This document shows, in pieces, positions 45,669-56,560 of a stretch of 64,000 bases of DNA. The position numbers were made by a program, and so were the translations under genes. Position 1 is the stretch's first letter. Every line of letters begins with the position of its first letter. Where the stretch lies: contig JBBHKE010000934.1 in assembly GCA_037447655.1 (NCBI GenBank), forward strand, positions 1-64,000, in the 5' to 3' direction. This stretch comes from Zygnema cylindricum. Lineage: Eukaryota > Streptophyta > Zygnematophyceae > Zygnematales > Zygnemataceae. The notes beneath the pieces were generated by a model that was given only the letters and a program-made list of their open reading frames with translations, had not been told where the DNA came from and searched no databases.

Positions 45669-46715
45669 TGAAACTCTGAGACCTCCATAAGTCCTCAGAG
45701 TGGACAGCTTCCAAGAAGCCTCTAGGATAATCCTGACCCTTTTATGTTTAGCAAAAATAACTGCCACCCTGGCAGACAAAAACTTTGACCACCTTCACCC
45801 CTGTGAAGACAAGACTCCCCTGAGTTGATCGCAAAAAGAATCTCTGAATTTGCTCCCCTAAGCAGTAAGTTATGGAGGGTCAAAGTTGACCTTTTGTACA
45901 GAAGCTCTCTGGGAGAGAGGGTCCTATCTCCTAATTTTTCTAAGTCCTATCTCTCTCACAGACTCTATCTACTGATGTATGGAACCAATCAGAATTGAGT
46001 TCCGTACGCAAAAGTACAGCTGCCGGTGTACTTTAGGTACGGACATTGTACGACAAGGCCTAAATATCGACACATGTCATATCCGGATTCGATGTCATAA
46101 TCTCCGGGGATTCCACGATCCAACGAAATTTCGCCACGCGTCATTCGATGTGGCGATGGCCACAAACTGCCGAAAACTTCCTCCGCGATCTCGGCGCTAA
46201 TTGCGGCCGTCCGATTAGAATCTAATTTAATCGAAGCCGTAATAAATACATGTGCGGTATTTGTTTCATTTACGAAACAAATGCGCGGTATTGATTTATA
46301 GTCCGTACCGTAATCCGTACTTTATATATTACCGGATCTATGTATCCCGTAATCTATTATAGTTAAATCAATAATCGTACGTATACATATTTAAATAACT
46401 ATCAAACTATATACTACGTATCATGACTCCTAGACTTAACGGCTAAGGATACCGGCTATTTCATGTCTGCCGGCCGGTAGGTACAAGGATCAATTCCTGC
46501 CGCCGGCACATACTTTTTAAATAAATAAACCCAAACTAATATAAATTTCCCGTAAACCTCAGGATAGCCTAGGTAGCCATGGCTCTAGCTTCCCCTCCAA
46601 TTTCTCAGTGACTGCGACAAGTTTGAGAGTTGGAGAGAGAAGTTAGAGGTAGACTGCCTCGGCTTCTTTCTTTCTATTCAGACCTAGAAAATACTTAAAA
46701 CCATTAATTTCTACA
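45669..46715 (-). repeat. 3' LTR of E7 (type E)
   Basis: TGAAACTCTGAGACC to TTAATTTCTACA. It contains the GTAC cluster 45975-46055, gccacgcgtcat near 46133 and the tRNA-like module 46436-46518. Confidence 0.95.
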
Positions 46716-46728
46716 CTCCCCTTATTTT

Positions 46729-47910
46729 CTAGTCAATCTTTAATTTCAGACCATACTTCTCCTTGCAGAAAATTAGCTTAGGGGAAGGCACAGGTTTGGT
46801 CATCATATCTGCTACCATCTCACTATCTGGTCGGTACTCTAAACTGATTATTTTATTTTCTACTTTCTCTCTAACAAAGCTGAGTCTAATGTCCATGTGT
46901 TTAGCTTTAAAATGATCTTTAGGATTGGCAGAAATAGCGATTGCTGCTTGATTATCACAAAATATTTTCTGCACACCACTCTTAAGATGACCAAGTTCAC
47001 CGAGTAAAGACTTGACCCACATCAATTCTTTTACAGCAGAGCAAGAGGCCATATACTCAGCCTCCATGGTGGACTGAGCAATGACCTTTTGCTGTTTGCT
47101 ACTTCAACAGCAAGCCCCATCACCCACATATAATACATATCCAGAAGTGCATCTCCTCATCGGAGCATCACCATAACTAGCATCACTCGAAGTAGTGATG
47201 TCAGTATTCTCCCCACCCAAATGCAACCATAGATCCCTAGTTCCTATCAAGTATCTAAGAACTCTCTTAGCTGCCTCCCAATCTTTCTTAGTGGGAGCAT
47301 TTAGACTTCTACTCAGCACTCCTACAGCTGCAGCTAAATCCGGCCGGGTAGAATTCATAAAATAGATTAGACTTCCCACTACTTGCCTGTAAGAAATAGT
47401 CTGCATGAACTTCTATTCTTCAGGAGATAATTCCTCGTCTAAGACTTTGACTCCTCCTTCCTCACTCCCCTCACTTCCCTTCTTCAACTCCATTGGAGTT
47501 GTACAACTATTAGCTTTATCCATTTGAAATTTTTCAAGCATGTTCCCTATTGCTTCCTTTTGAGTCAATCTTATAATTTTTCTTTTTCGGTCTCTCTCTA
47601 CTTGAATTCCCAAAATATATTTTGCTTCCCCCATATCATTCATTTCAAATCTCCCCTTAAGATCAATTTTCAGTTTATTAATTTTTTCCATTGATTTACT
47701 TAAAACAAGCAAATTATCAACATAAATTGCAATAAATATAAAACCTTCCTCATCTTCGAAAACATAGATTGAGTGATCTGAGCTGATCCGAATATATCCT
47801 AGACCGGTAAGAAACTCATCAAGCTTCTTATTCCACTGTCGAGGTGCCTGTTTCAAACCATAAAGAGATTTAATCAGCCGGCATACCTTACTCTCCTCTC
47901 CTTCTTCCAC
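46729..47910 (-). pseudogene. E7 RT C-terminal half and RNase H
   Basis: RT resumes at 47910 in a new frame: YGLKQAPRQW, then YVDNLLVL, where the catalytic YVDD has become YVDN. A stop at 47411 falls in the RT-RNase H connection. RNase H shows PDLAAAVGVLSRSL and TSSDASYGDAPMRRCTSGY; a stop at 47103 replaces the Trp of ACCWSSKQQ; the end MEAEYMASCSAVKELMWVKS...CDNQAAIAIS is open to 46729. Confidence 0.9.
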
Positions 47911-48683
47911 AAACCCTTGGGTTGTCGCATGAAGATCTCCTCTTCCAATTCTCCATGCAAAAAGGCTGTTTTGATGTCCATCTGGTGCACTTCCATGTCT
48001 TCCGCTGCTGCCAGGCTGAGAAGTATGCGGACGGAGGGAAATCTGACCACCAGGGCAAAGGTTTCCTCGTAGTCAATTCCCTCCTTTTGTGTAAATCCCT
48101 TTGCCACTAGTCGGGCCTTGTAGCGCTCGATTGTGTTATCTCGGTTCAGTTTTAATTTGAAAACCCACTTACAACCAATTGGTTTTCGGTTAGGTGGACA
48201 ATCCACCAGCTCCCAAGTATCGGCTGCCATAATTGAGGCCATCTCTTCATTGATGGCTGTCTTCCACCGATTTCTTTCTAGACAAGTCATCGCCTCTCCA
48301 TAAGTTTGAGGTTCATCTTGATGAGATAGTTTTGTTACCTTGTTATTAACCTGTTTTTCTTGCAGTCTTTTACTACTTCTCCTTCCCCCTTCAAAATCTG
48401 AGGCAGGAATAGATGGTTCTCGTGGATTCTTTCGAACAAACTCGGTTTCTCCCCTATCCCTATATTCCGAATCAATTTCCACCACGTCTTCCGCTTCGGG
48501 TAGAGTTGTCACTGGAGTTTCCACAGCCGAGTCCTTTTCGGTCTGATTTGTTCCTGCAAGAGTGTCATCTTCTCTAAAACCTGGATAGTTAGGAAGCTCA
48601 AAGTCATCGGAATTTTCTGACTCAAATCTGATTTTTACTGACTTCGTATATTTGAAGGGATCCACAGACTTTCCTTCATCCAT
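47874..48683 (-). pseudogene. E7 linker and RT N-terminal half
   Basis: Acidic linker, PSIPASDFEGGRRSSKR, then RT motifs [40 protein letters not shown] and MDIKTAFLHGELEEEIFMRQ. It goes out of frame near 47925 (a one-base loss in the run encoding EGFVEEGEE). Confidence 0.9.
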
Positions 48684-48800
48684 AACTACTAGATGCTTTA
48701 CTAAGATTATATCTTCCCTTTTTAGATCATAAACTCTATATCCTTTAACATCTTCATCATATCCTAATAAGTATCCCGGTTTTCCTTTAGGATCTAGCTT

Positions 48801-51086
48801 CTAATTGGACCGATCAGTATCTAGACTGAACACTTGACTGCCGAAAACCTTTAAATGAGATAAGTCTGGTTTCCGGCCTGTCCATCTCTCATAAGGTGTT
48901 TGATCTTTTATAGCTGAAGTAAGAACTCTATTTTTGAGGTAATTAGCACAGTTCATTGCTTCTGCCCAAAACCTTTTTCCTATCTTCTTATCCGACAACA
49001 TACTTCTAGCACTATCACTTAGTGTTCTATTTAACCTTTCAGTTACCCCATTCTGTTCCGGATTTTCTGGAACTGTCTTTTGGTGTTGAACCCCATCTTC
49101 CCTCAAAAAATCCTCAAACTGGTTAGAAGTATACTCTCCACCATTGTCACTCCTTACTCTCTTGATTGGAGTTTCATGGAGTTTTTCGCTCCATGCTTTA
49201 TATTGTCTAAAACAGTCCTCAGCTTCTGACTTGTTTTTCAAAAAATACACCCAGGAATACCGAGACCAATCATCAGTTATAGTCATCATAAATCTCTTCC
49301 CCCCTGGTGAGGGCACTCTAGCCGGTCCCCAAATATCTGTGTGTACTAGATCTAGAAGTTTTTCTCCCTTGTAGGTGGCTGTTTTAGGAAAGGGTAATCT
49401 GTGTGCTTTACCTTGAGCACACCCACTACAATCACTTATATCATCACTCTCAGTGAACTGAATCCCTTCCACCACTCCCATCTTTTTCATCTCTCTTAAC
49501 TTATCTAGATTCACATGCCCAAGCCTCTTATGCCACATCATAATATCATGAACACCAGCATAATAAAGTTTCTTCGTTTCATTACTTAAGATCAGCCTAA
49601 ACATCCCATGGCTACCTTTCTCAGCAATCAAATAGACATCCTCCTCAAAACTAGCAGTAAAGACTCCTTCCCTAGTGCTAGTAAAAAAACCCTTATCATC
49701 TAATACAGATGTAGAGATAAGGTTTTTGTTTATTTCCGTGATAAACAATACATCGGAGAATGTTAATATGGATGTCTTTCCTTCTACTAACACTTTCAGA
49801 TCTACCGATCCTACAAGAGTAGTGGTGACTATCCTCCCATCCCTGTACTCTATCTCTACGGTGGGAATCTTTCTTATCTTAGTGAACAAGTGCTTATCCT
49901 TACACATGTGCATTGAGGCACCTGAATCTATAATCCAGCCTGCTTCACCTTTCAATCCACCGTAAGCACATTTCTGCCTACGTGGAATTTCAACCTTGGT
50001 TTTTGCCTCCAACTCCTCATCCAAAAGGAGCTCATCATCCTCGTCCTCGGATTCCGCCTCAAGTACCTGTGTGACAAGGGACTTTTTCTTTCCTCTCGGG
50101 GTACCACCGGTTTGCCCCTCCTTTAACCGAAGCTCGGTTAACTTAGTGCACTCTGCCATATAGTGCCCCGGTTTCTTACAAAAATGACATAAACCTTTGG
50201 GAGCCCTTGGTTCGAACTCGTCAACCTGTTTTTTCTGCTCCCTACCCCAATAGTTTTCGACTGGTTTCCGCCAATCCTTGTTCCTCCAATCGGTCGCTGT
50301 TGCCAAGGCTTGGCCACTCTTTCCTCCCCTTCGGATCTCTATCGTATTCTCTCGAACGAGAATCATCCCTACCACTGAGTTCCATATCCACCTTGAGTCC
50401 GGCAAGTCGTGCACACGGTTGACTATGTTCTCGAACTCATCAGGTACCTTCATTAGTAAACAGTTAACCTTTTCTTTTTCACTAAAAACTTTTCCCGCAC
50501 TCTCTAGCTCCATGAAGAGTGTAGCAAGCTCATTGCAAAAATCCAACATATTTCCCCCTTTGTATACATACTCTTTAACTTTCTGATCAGCCAACTGTTG
50601 TTGCTGAATCGTACCACTTCGGTACATCTCTATGAGAGCCATCCAAAGATCGGATGCCCTCTCTACCTGCAAATGAGGACATGCAAGTCCTTGAGTGAGA
50701 TGGCGTAGGATGAAGTGCTTTGCCGCCATATTGTCGAAGTCCCAGGTTTCAGTATCATTCTCCTCGTTCCTCGGAATAGGTGACATGAATGCTAAACCAG
50801 TTGCTATTGGTGTGGTCGCCTCCTTCTCCTTTCCTTTGTCCACCACCTCTCCTTTCTTTGTTTCCTCTGTTGAAGGTGAATCCTCTTTCTTGGTGAATCT
50901 GCTTCTTTTAAACCTTGGAGGAATTCCAAGACTTGATGGACGCCCCAATCGTCCACTGACTATCCCCCAAAACCTTTTTTCGCATAGAGCTCCTATCATC
51001 ATACTTTCCCAGTATATGAAGCCTGTTCCATTAAATATTGGTACCCTAGAGGGTGGGCCCATAACCAGAAACTCTGAGACCTCCAT
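48801..51086 (-). pseudogene. E7 Gag-protease-integrase
   Basis: 761 open codons starting at the ATG inside the LTR (MEVSEFLVMGPPSRVPIFNG). Gag: NMAAKHFILRHLTQGLACPH, FCNELATLFMELES, EFENIVNRVHDL, ENTIEIRRGGKSG. Zinc knuckle CHFCKKPGHYMAEC is intact. Protease WIIDSGASMHMC is intact. Integrase: HKRLGHVNLDKL...CSGCAQGK zinc site, catalytic Asp in LVHTDIWGP, Asp in RSDNGGEYTS, Glu region NGVTERLNRTLS. It ends at a TAG (48801-48803) replacing the Trp of RSNWKLDPKG. The first half of the polyprotein is otherwise undamaged. Confidence 0.92.
51053..51066 (-). other. E7 primer-binding site, half-tRNA type, within the coding frame
   Basis: Minus strand GGTTATGGGCCCAC. These bases also encode VMGP of Gag, because the ATG lies upstream in the LTR. 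Confidence 0.8.
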
Positions 51087-52114
51087 AAGTCCTCAGAGTG
51101 GATAGCTTCTAAGAAGCCTCTAGGATAATCCTGACCCCTTTGTGTTTAAGCAAAAATAACTGCCACCCTGGCAGACAAAAACTTTGACCACCTTCACTCC
51201 TGTGAAGACAAGACTCCCCTGAGTCGATAGCAAAAAAAATCTCTGAATTTGCTCCCCTGAGCAGTAAGTTATGGAGGGTCAAAGTTGACCTTTTGTACAG
51301 AAGCTCTGTGGGAAAGAGGGTCCTATCTCCAAATTTTTCTAAGTCCTATCTCTCTCACAGACTCTATCTACTGATGTACGGAACCAATCAGAATTGAGTT
51401 CCGTACGCAAAAGTATAGCTGCCGGTGTACTTTAGGTACGGACATTGTACGACAAGGCCTAAATGTCGACACATGTCATATCCGGATTCGATGTCATAAT
51501 CTCCGAGGATTCCACGATCCAACGAAATTTCGCCACGCGTCATCCGAAGTGGCGATGGCCACAAACCGCCAAAAACTTCCTCCGCGATCTCGGCGCTAAT
51601 TGCGGCCGTCGGATTAGAATCTAATTTAATCGTAGCCGTAATAAATACATGTGCGGTATTTGTTTCATTTACGAAACAAATGCGTGGTATTGATTTATAG
51701 TCCGTACCGTAATCCGTACTTTATATATTCCCGGATCTATGTATCCCGTAATCTATTATAGTTAAATGAATAATCGTACGTATACATATTTAAATAACTA
51801 TCAAACTATATACTACGTATCATGACTCCTAGACTTAACGGCTAAGGATACCGGCTATTTCCTGTCTGCCGGCCGGTAGGTACAAGGATCAATTCCTGCC
51901 GCCGGCACATACTTTTTAAATAAATAAACCCGAACTAATATAAATTTCCCATAAACCTCAGGATAGCCTAGGTAGCCATGGCTCTAGCTTCCTCTCCAAT
52001 TTCTCAGTGACTGCGACAAGTTTGAGAGTTGGAGAGAGAAGTTAGAGGTAGACTGCCTAGGCTTCTTTCTTTCTATTCAGACCTAGAAAATACTTAAAAC
52101 CATTAATTTCTACA
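51067..52114 (-). repeat. 5' LTR of E7 (type E)
   Basis: Starts AGAAACTCTGAG on the plus strand (first base changed from T) and ends TTAATTTCTACA. Confidence 0.95.
51836..51917 (+). other. tRNA-like module in LTR type E
   Basis: Acggctaaggataccggc (box A-like, close to the D arm of tRNA-Glu), a perfect CCGGC/GCCGG stem flanking a 12-nt loop where an anticodon arm would be, box B-like GGATCAATTCC, and T5 at 51912-51916. The 46436-46518 copy differs by one base in the loop. Confidence 0.5.
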
Positions 52115-53110
52115 AACTTCCTCTGGTTCCTCGTCCGCCGGTTCCCACCGAGGTACCTTTCGTAATTTGAAGGACATGTGTTTCCTTCCTGCTCGGGCCC
52201 GCTGCCGAGCATTCCTTCGAGCCAGCTTGAGTACTCGCACCTCACGGGTGACCTCCGCTCGAGAGATGATGTTGTGGAGGCGAACATCCCACGGGTGATT
52301 ACGATGGAGTAACCCGGGAACATCAATCCTGTACCTGTAGTTGTCCTCTACCACTTCCACGAACGGTAAGGTGTGAGGATTCAGCTCCACATAGCCTTTA
52401 TGATTATTTCCCAGGTCCCTGGTCCTCATGAAATTCCATGCTGGGTGTGACGGAACGTCGGCAAGGATACAGATAGGGTCTCTAGGCATCCCTATACGCC
52501 ATTCCTTGGGCCACTCCGAGGGGTTCCAATAAAACCTTTTGGCAAAGCTGAAGGCGAGGTCCGGATGCTGGGTGTCGACCAGTAATGGAAAGAGGTAGTC
52601 CGGAATTTCCTCTCCCCGTTCACTCTCCTCCTCCGAACCTCTTCGGTTTTCTCGCAGGAGGAACACATCGTCACCACTAGGGTATTCTTCCTCTGCCTTC
52701 CTCTCCGCGCTTTCAGACGACTACTCGTCCGCGGTACTCTCCTTATTTGGGTCCCGCATCACCTCTAGATTTGAGGCGCGCTCCTCAATTGACGGAGGCG
52801 TTGGTTCGCGTTCCAGTTCCTTCGCCTCCGATAGCTCATGATCTGATTGAAATTCCTGATCACCTTCCCGGGTTGGGGTGTATTCAGGGTCCTGTGAGTT
52901 TTCTGACCCCTCCCCTCCACTGGTCTCCGCCGGTCCTGCCTCGCAACTGGCACTTTCCTCCGATTCTAGCTCCACTTCTACCTCTCTTCGCCTGCTTGCT
53001 TCCACCATGGCTTTCGCCGCCCTTAGCAATCTCTCGGGACGGCTCGGGTCTCCTTGTCCCACGCCTACCAGTCTCCTCCTTTTCGGGGGTGGAGAGGACG
53101 ACGACGCCAT
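52115..53110 (-). pseudogene. Ty3 accessory ORF, 5' part
   Basis: Downstream of the chromodomain in the same orientation, a Met at 53110 begins MASSSSPPPKRRRLVGVGQG, then a Glu-rich region (VEVELESEESASCEAGPAET). A TAG at 52721 interrupts it. The frame goes on with IPDYLFPLLVDTQHPDLAFS, PSHPAWNFMRTRDLGNNHKG, RYRIDVPGLLHRNHPWDVRL and a basic stretch KLARRNARQRARAGRKHMSF. The copia insertion ends it at 52115. I do not recognise this protein family. Part of it recurs at 17691-17877. No ORF in this position is needed for Ty3 movement, so it may be a captured host gene or an antigenic-type accessory; function unknown. Confidence 0.6.
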
Positions 53111-56100
53111 AGACACTGCTGAAGCAGACAATTTCGGTAGCTCCAGAAGCGAAGGTAAAATGATTTTGCGGAGAGAAGCAGTTTCCAAGCTGCCCAGACT
53201 GGGTTGGGTGTGAGGACAAATGACGGCTGTATTCCCGGGGGGTGAGGGTTTCACTTTTGGGCTGTGCGAAGCGTTGCAGCGTGCGAGGGTATCGCAGTAT
53301 CGAACATTTATAAAACTGTGCTGCGGCGGAACCGAGGGTTCGTCGTCACCTACATAGTGAAACACAATTGCGCCGTTGCGCTTTCCTGTCAGCGCAGCGG
53401 TGGTGCTACGATCCTCTGACGTCATCGTGACCATGTTGCCCTGCAGTGGCTGCGCTGCTACAGCGCTGCAGTGTGGTGACATCGATGCTGCGGTCCTTTG
53501 CCGCGTCCCCAAGATGATTGCGATGGTTGCGCCACCGCGATTCGCTCCTTTGTTGCGGCCGCTGCGATTGCCCCTCCCATTAGGCTGAGTGTCCTCACTC
53601 TGCTGTAACCGGCGCAGCAACTCCGGGGAATGCAGATCCTTCTCGTCCACCCAAGAGTCGTCCTCGGCATCGTAACCTTTCCAACGCACCAAGTATTGGG
53701 TGGAGTTGAATTCCAAGTGACGTGACTGAAGGATCTCTTCCACTTCATACTCGTCTGAGGTTCCTCGAACGGGTGGTAGAGGAGTATGCTGTTGTCGATT
53801 AGGGAACATTGAATCAGGATCACGGAATGGTTTAAGAAGGGAAACATAGAAAACATTGTGGATATGCCAGTCCATCGGGATATCCAACTTGTAAGCTACG
53901 TCGCCCACACGGGAAAGAATTGTGAATGGGCGCGTAAACTTTGGTGCCAACTTCTTAGAGAGGGCACCAGGCAAGGAAAGATTTACCATGTTAAGGCAAA
54001 CCTTGTCCCCTACGCTATAAACGGTGTCCCTCCGATGAGCGTCAGCCTGCGACTTTTGACGATCCTTTGCCATTTGGAGCGTCTTGGCCGCCTTTTCCAG
54101 GTTTTCTTGCACCGTTTTGGCAAAGTCCAGAGCCGCCGGTGTTTGGCAGTCCGCTACCAATAATTTTTGGGGAAGAGTGGGCTGTCGTCCATTGAGGGAG
54201 AATGGCGTAGCATTGGTGGACGAGTGCACTGCACTGTTGTATGCTACCTCAATTGCCGTTAAATGGTTCACCGAATCTGTTTGGTGCATCGAGACATAAG
54301 CCCGCAATGCTTCCTCCAAGGTTCGATTTACTCTTTCAGTCTGACCATCAGTCTGAGGGTGGTAGGTTGTGGACATGGCCAACTGCGTGCCACATAGCGC
54401 AAACAGGTTTTGCCAAAAGTGGCTCACGAATTTACGATCGCGGTCGCTGACGATTTTTTTTGGAAGTCCGTGATGGCGGAATATTTCCCGAAAGAATAAG
54501 TCCGCGATATCTCGTGCACTAGCTGTAGTGGACGTGGGTAGAAAATGTGCCATTTTCGTCAGGTAATCCACGACGACGAAGATTGAGTCGTAGCCCTCCT
54601 TCGTCCGGGGAAGGGCCACGATAAAATCCACCGAGATCGCCTCCCAAGGAACAGATGGTATTGGGAGGGGGTGTAACAGACCTTGTTGCCCTGAATCCGA
54701 TTTGTTTCTATTACACGAGTCACACGTCCGGACATATTCTGCAATGTCTCGAGTCATGTTTGGCCAGTAATACGCTTCAGCGACACGTGCGGTTGTTTTA
54801 TCCCGCCCAAAATGTCCACTGAGCGGCTCGTCGTGACTCGTTTGAAGAATCGTGTGACGAAGTGCCCTATTTGTTGGCACATATAGCCGTGTTGTCTTAC
54901 TCGGTCTGTACCGCCACATATCATTGGCGGTTCGAACGAGTACTTTCCGTTTGATGAGTTCCTTTAGTGAATCATCGTCGCCGTAGGCGGCCTTTATCCG
55001 ACTTAACCACTGTTTGTCCACTTGCACCGTACTGGTGACTGCGCTGAGCTTCGGATCTTGCGCTTCGGTCAACGCTGCGCTTTTCTCTTTCACAGTCTCC
55101 GTTCCCCTGCTGCGATGCTTGCGGTCGTTGCTCCGCTGCCGGCGCAGCGACGTCAGGTTTTCTAGACAGCGCATCCGCCGGGTCGTTTTGCCCGGCTTAT
55201 ATTCAATAACAAGTTCTGGACCGAAGGTTTGCAGAAACGTCATCCAGCGCACTTGTTTCTTGGACAACTTCGGCTGGGTTTGGAGATATTGTAAGGTGTG
55301 GTGATCCGTGATAACCGTGATCCGTTTTCCCTGAACGTAACACTTCAAAACCTACAGCGCATTGATAATAGCTATTGTTTCCTTCTCATGGGTAGCCCAG
55401 TTCAACTCTGCTGCCTTTAGTTTGCGACTGTCGTAGGCGATGGGTTGAAGGCCTTTTCCTTGATCCTGCATAAGGATCGCTCCAATAGCCATATCGCTAG
55501 CGTCAGTGATTATCGTCCAAGGTAAGTCCGGATTGGGAACAGCTAACACAGGGGCGGTAACCAACTACTCCTTTAGCGTGTTAAAGGCTGTTCCTTGCGC
55601 CGCTTTCCAATCATAGGGCGCATCATTCTTGAGCAATTCCGTGAGCGGTGCAGCGATTTTTGCGAAACCTTCGACAAAACGTCGATAATAGGAGCATAGT
55701 CCGAGAAAGCTTCGTAACTCCGTAATATTCGCCGGCTGCGGCCTCTCCTTAACTGCCCTAGTCTTGTTTGGATCCACTGCGATCCCGTCCCGGCTCACCA
55801 CATGGCCTAAAAAATCAATCTTTTCCTTGAAGAAGTCACATTTACTTCTTTTTGCGTATAACTTATGCTCCCGAAGGACTTGGAGGACCGTCCGTAAGTG
55901 CTTCATATGCTCCTCGTGTGTTCGGCTTTACACCAATATGTCATCTAAGAAGACGATCACAAACGCGTCCAGATATTGCCGAAAGATGGAATTCATTAAA
56001 TGCATAAAGGTCGCCGGTGCGTTAGTCAACCCGAACGGCATTACCCGAAACTGGAAATGACCGTATCGAGTCCTGAACGTTGTCTTCTCCACATCATCCT

Positions 56101-56560
56101 CGGCAACTCTGATCTGATGGTACCCGCTGCGCAAGTCTATTTTTGAAAAATACTTGGCACCTCGAAGTCGATCCAACAGTTCGTCGATCCTCGGCAGGGG
56201 GTACGCATTCTTCACCGTTAATTTGTTCAGCGCTCGATAGTCTACATACAGACGGAAACCTCCATCTTTCTTGTTCACAAAGAGAACGGGGGCTCCATAC
56301 GGTGACTTGCTTGGTTCGATTGCTCCGGCTTCGACCTACTCCGCGAGTTGCTTTTTGAGTTCGTCCAATTCGGTGTAGCTCATCTTGTACATCCGATTAG
56401 CCGGGGGTACCGCTCCAGGAACAAGCTCTATCCTATGGTCTACTTCGCGCTTCGGAGGTAATCCTTCGGGGAGCTTCGGGAGAAATACATCTGCGTACTC
56501 CTCGAGAAGTTTTGTCATGACTTCCGGGGCCTCATCGGAAGTCTTTCCAATACCGTCACT
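53111..56560 (-). pseudogene. Ty3 RT, RNase H, integrase and chromodomain
   Basis: [49 protein letters not shown] and active site VFLDDILV (55928-56278). RNase H: TDASDMAIGAILMQ, YDSRKLKAAELNWATHEKE. Integrase: zinc site with HFGRDKT and CDSCNRNK, catalytic Asp in SVDFI, Asp in IVSDRDRKF, Glu in DGQTERVNRTLEEAL. Chromodomain EYEVEEILQSRHLEFNSTQY...LVRWKGY lies near 53650-53770. Stops at 56561, 56336, 55927, 55565 and 55349 leave the frame otherwise unshifted from 56518 to 53110. The chromodomain places it among chromoviruses, whose chromodomain guides integration to marked chromatin. Confidence 0.93.

Larger units (their letters stand above)
45669..52114 (-). mobile_element. Nearly complete Ty1-copia element (E7)
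   Basis: 6446 bp with target duplication AACTT (45664-45668 and 52115-52119). LTRs: 45669-46715 (1047 bp) and 51067-52114 (1048 bp); I count about 15 differences in the first ~345 aligned bases. The primer site is at 51053-51066 and a polypurine tract (AATAAGGGGAG) lies at 46716-46726. It is the best preserved member of the copia group here, but at least five lesions break its polyprotein. It entered the Ty3 accessory ORF. Confidence 0.97.

Noticed and set aside
45475-45714. 79-codon frame MEAVHSEDLWRSQSF at the E7 LTR edge
   Set aside because: It crosses the LTR into the Ty3 sequence; the join comes from insertion, not a gene.
52747-53213. Plus-strand frames of 111-121 codons
   Set aside because: Antisense shadows of the Ty3 accessory ORF.
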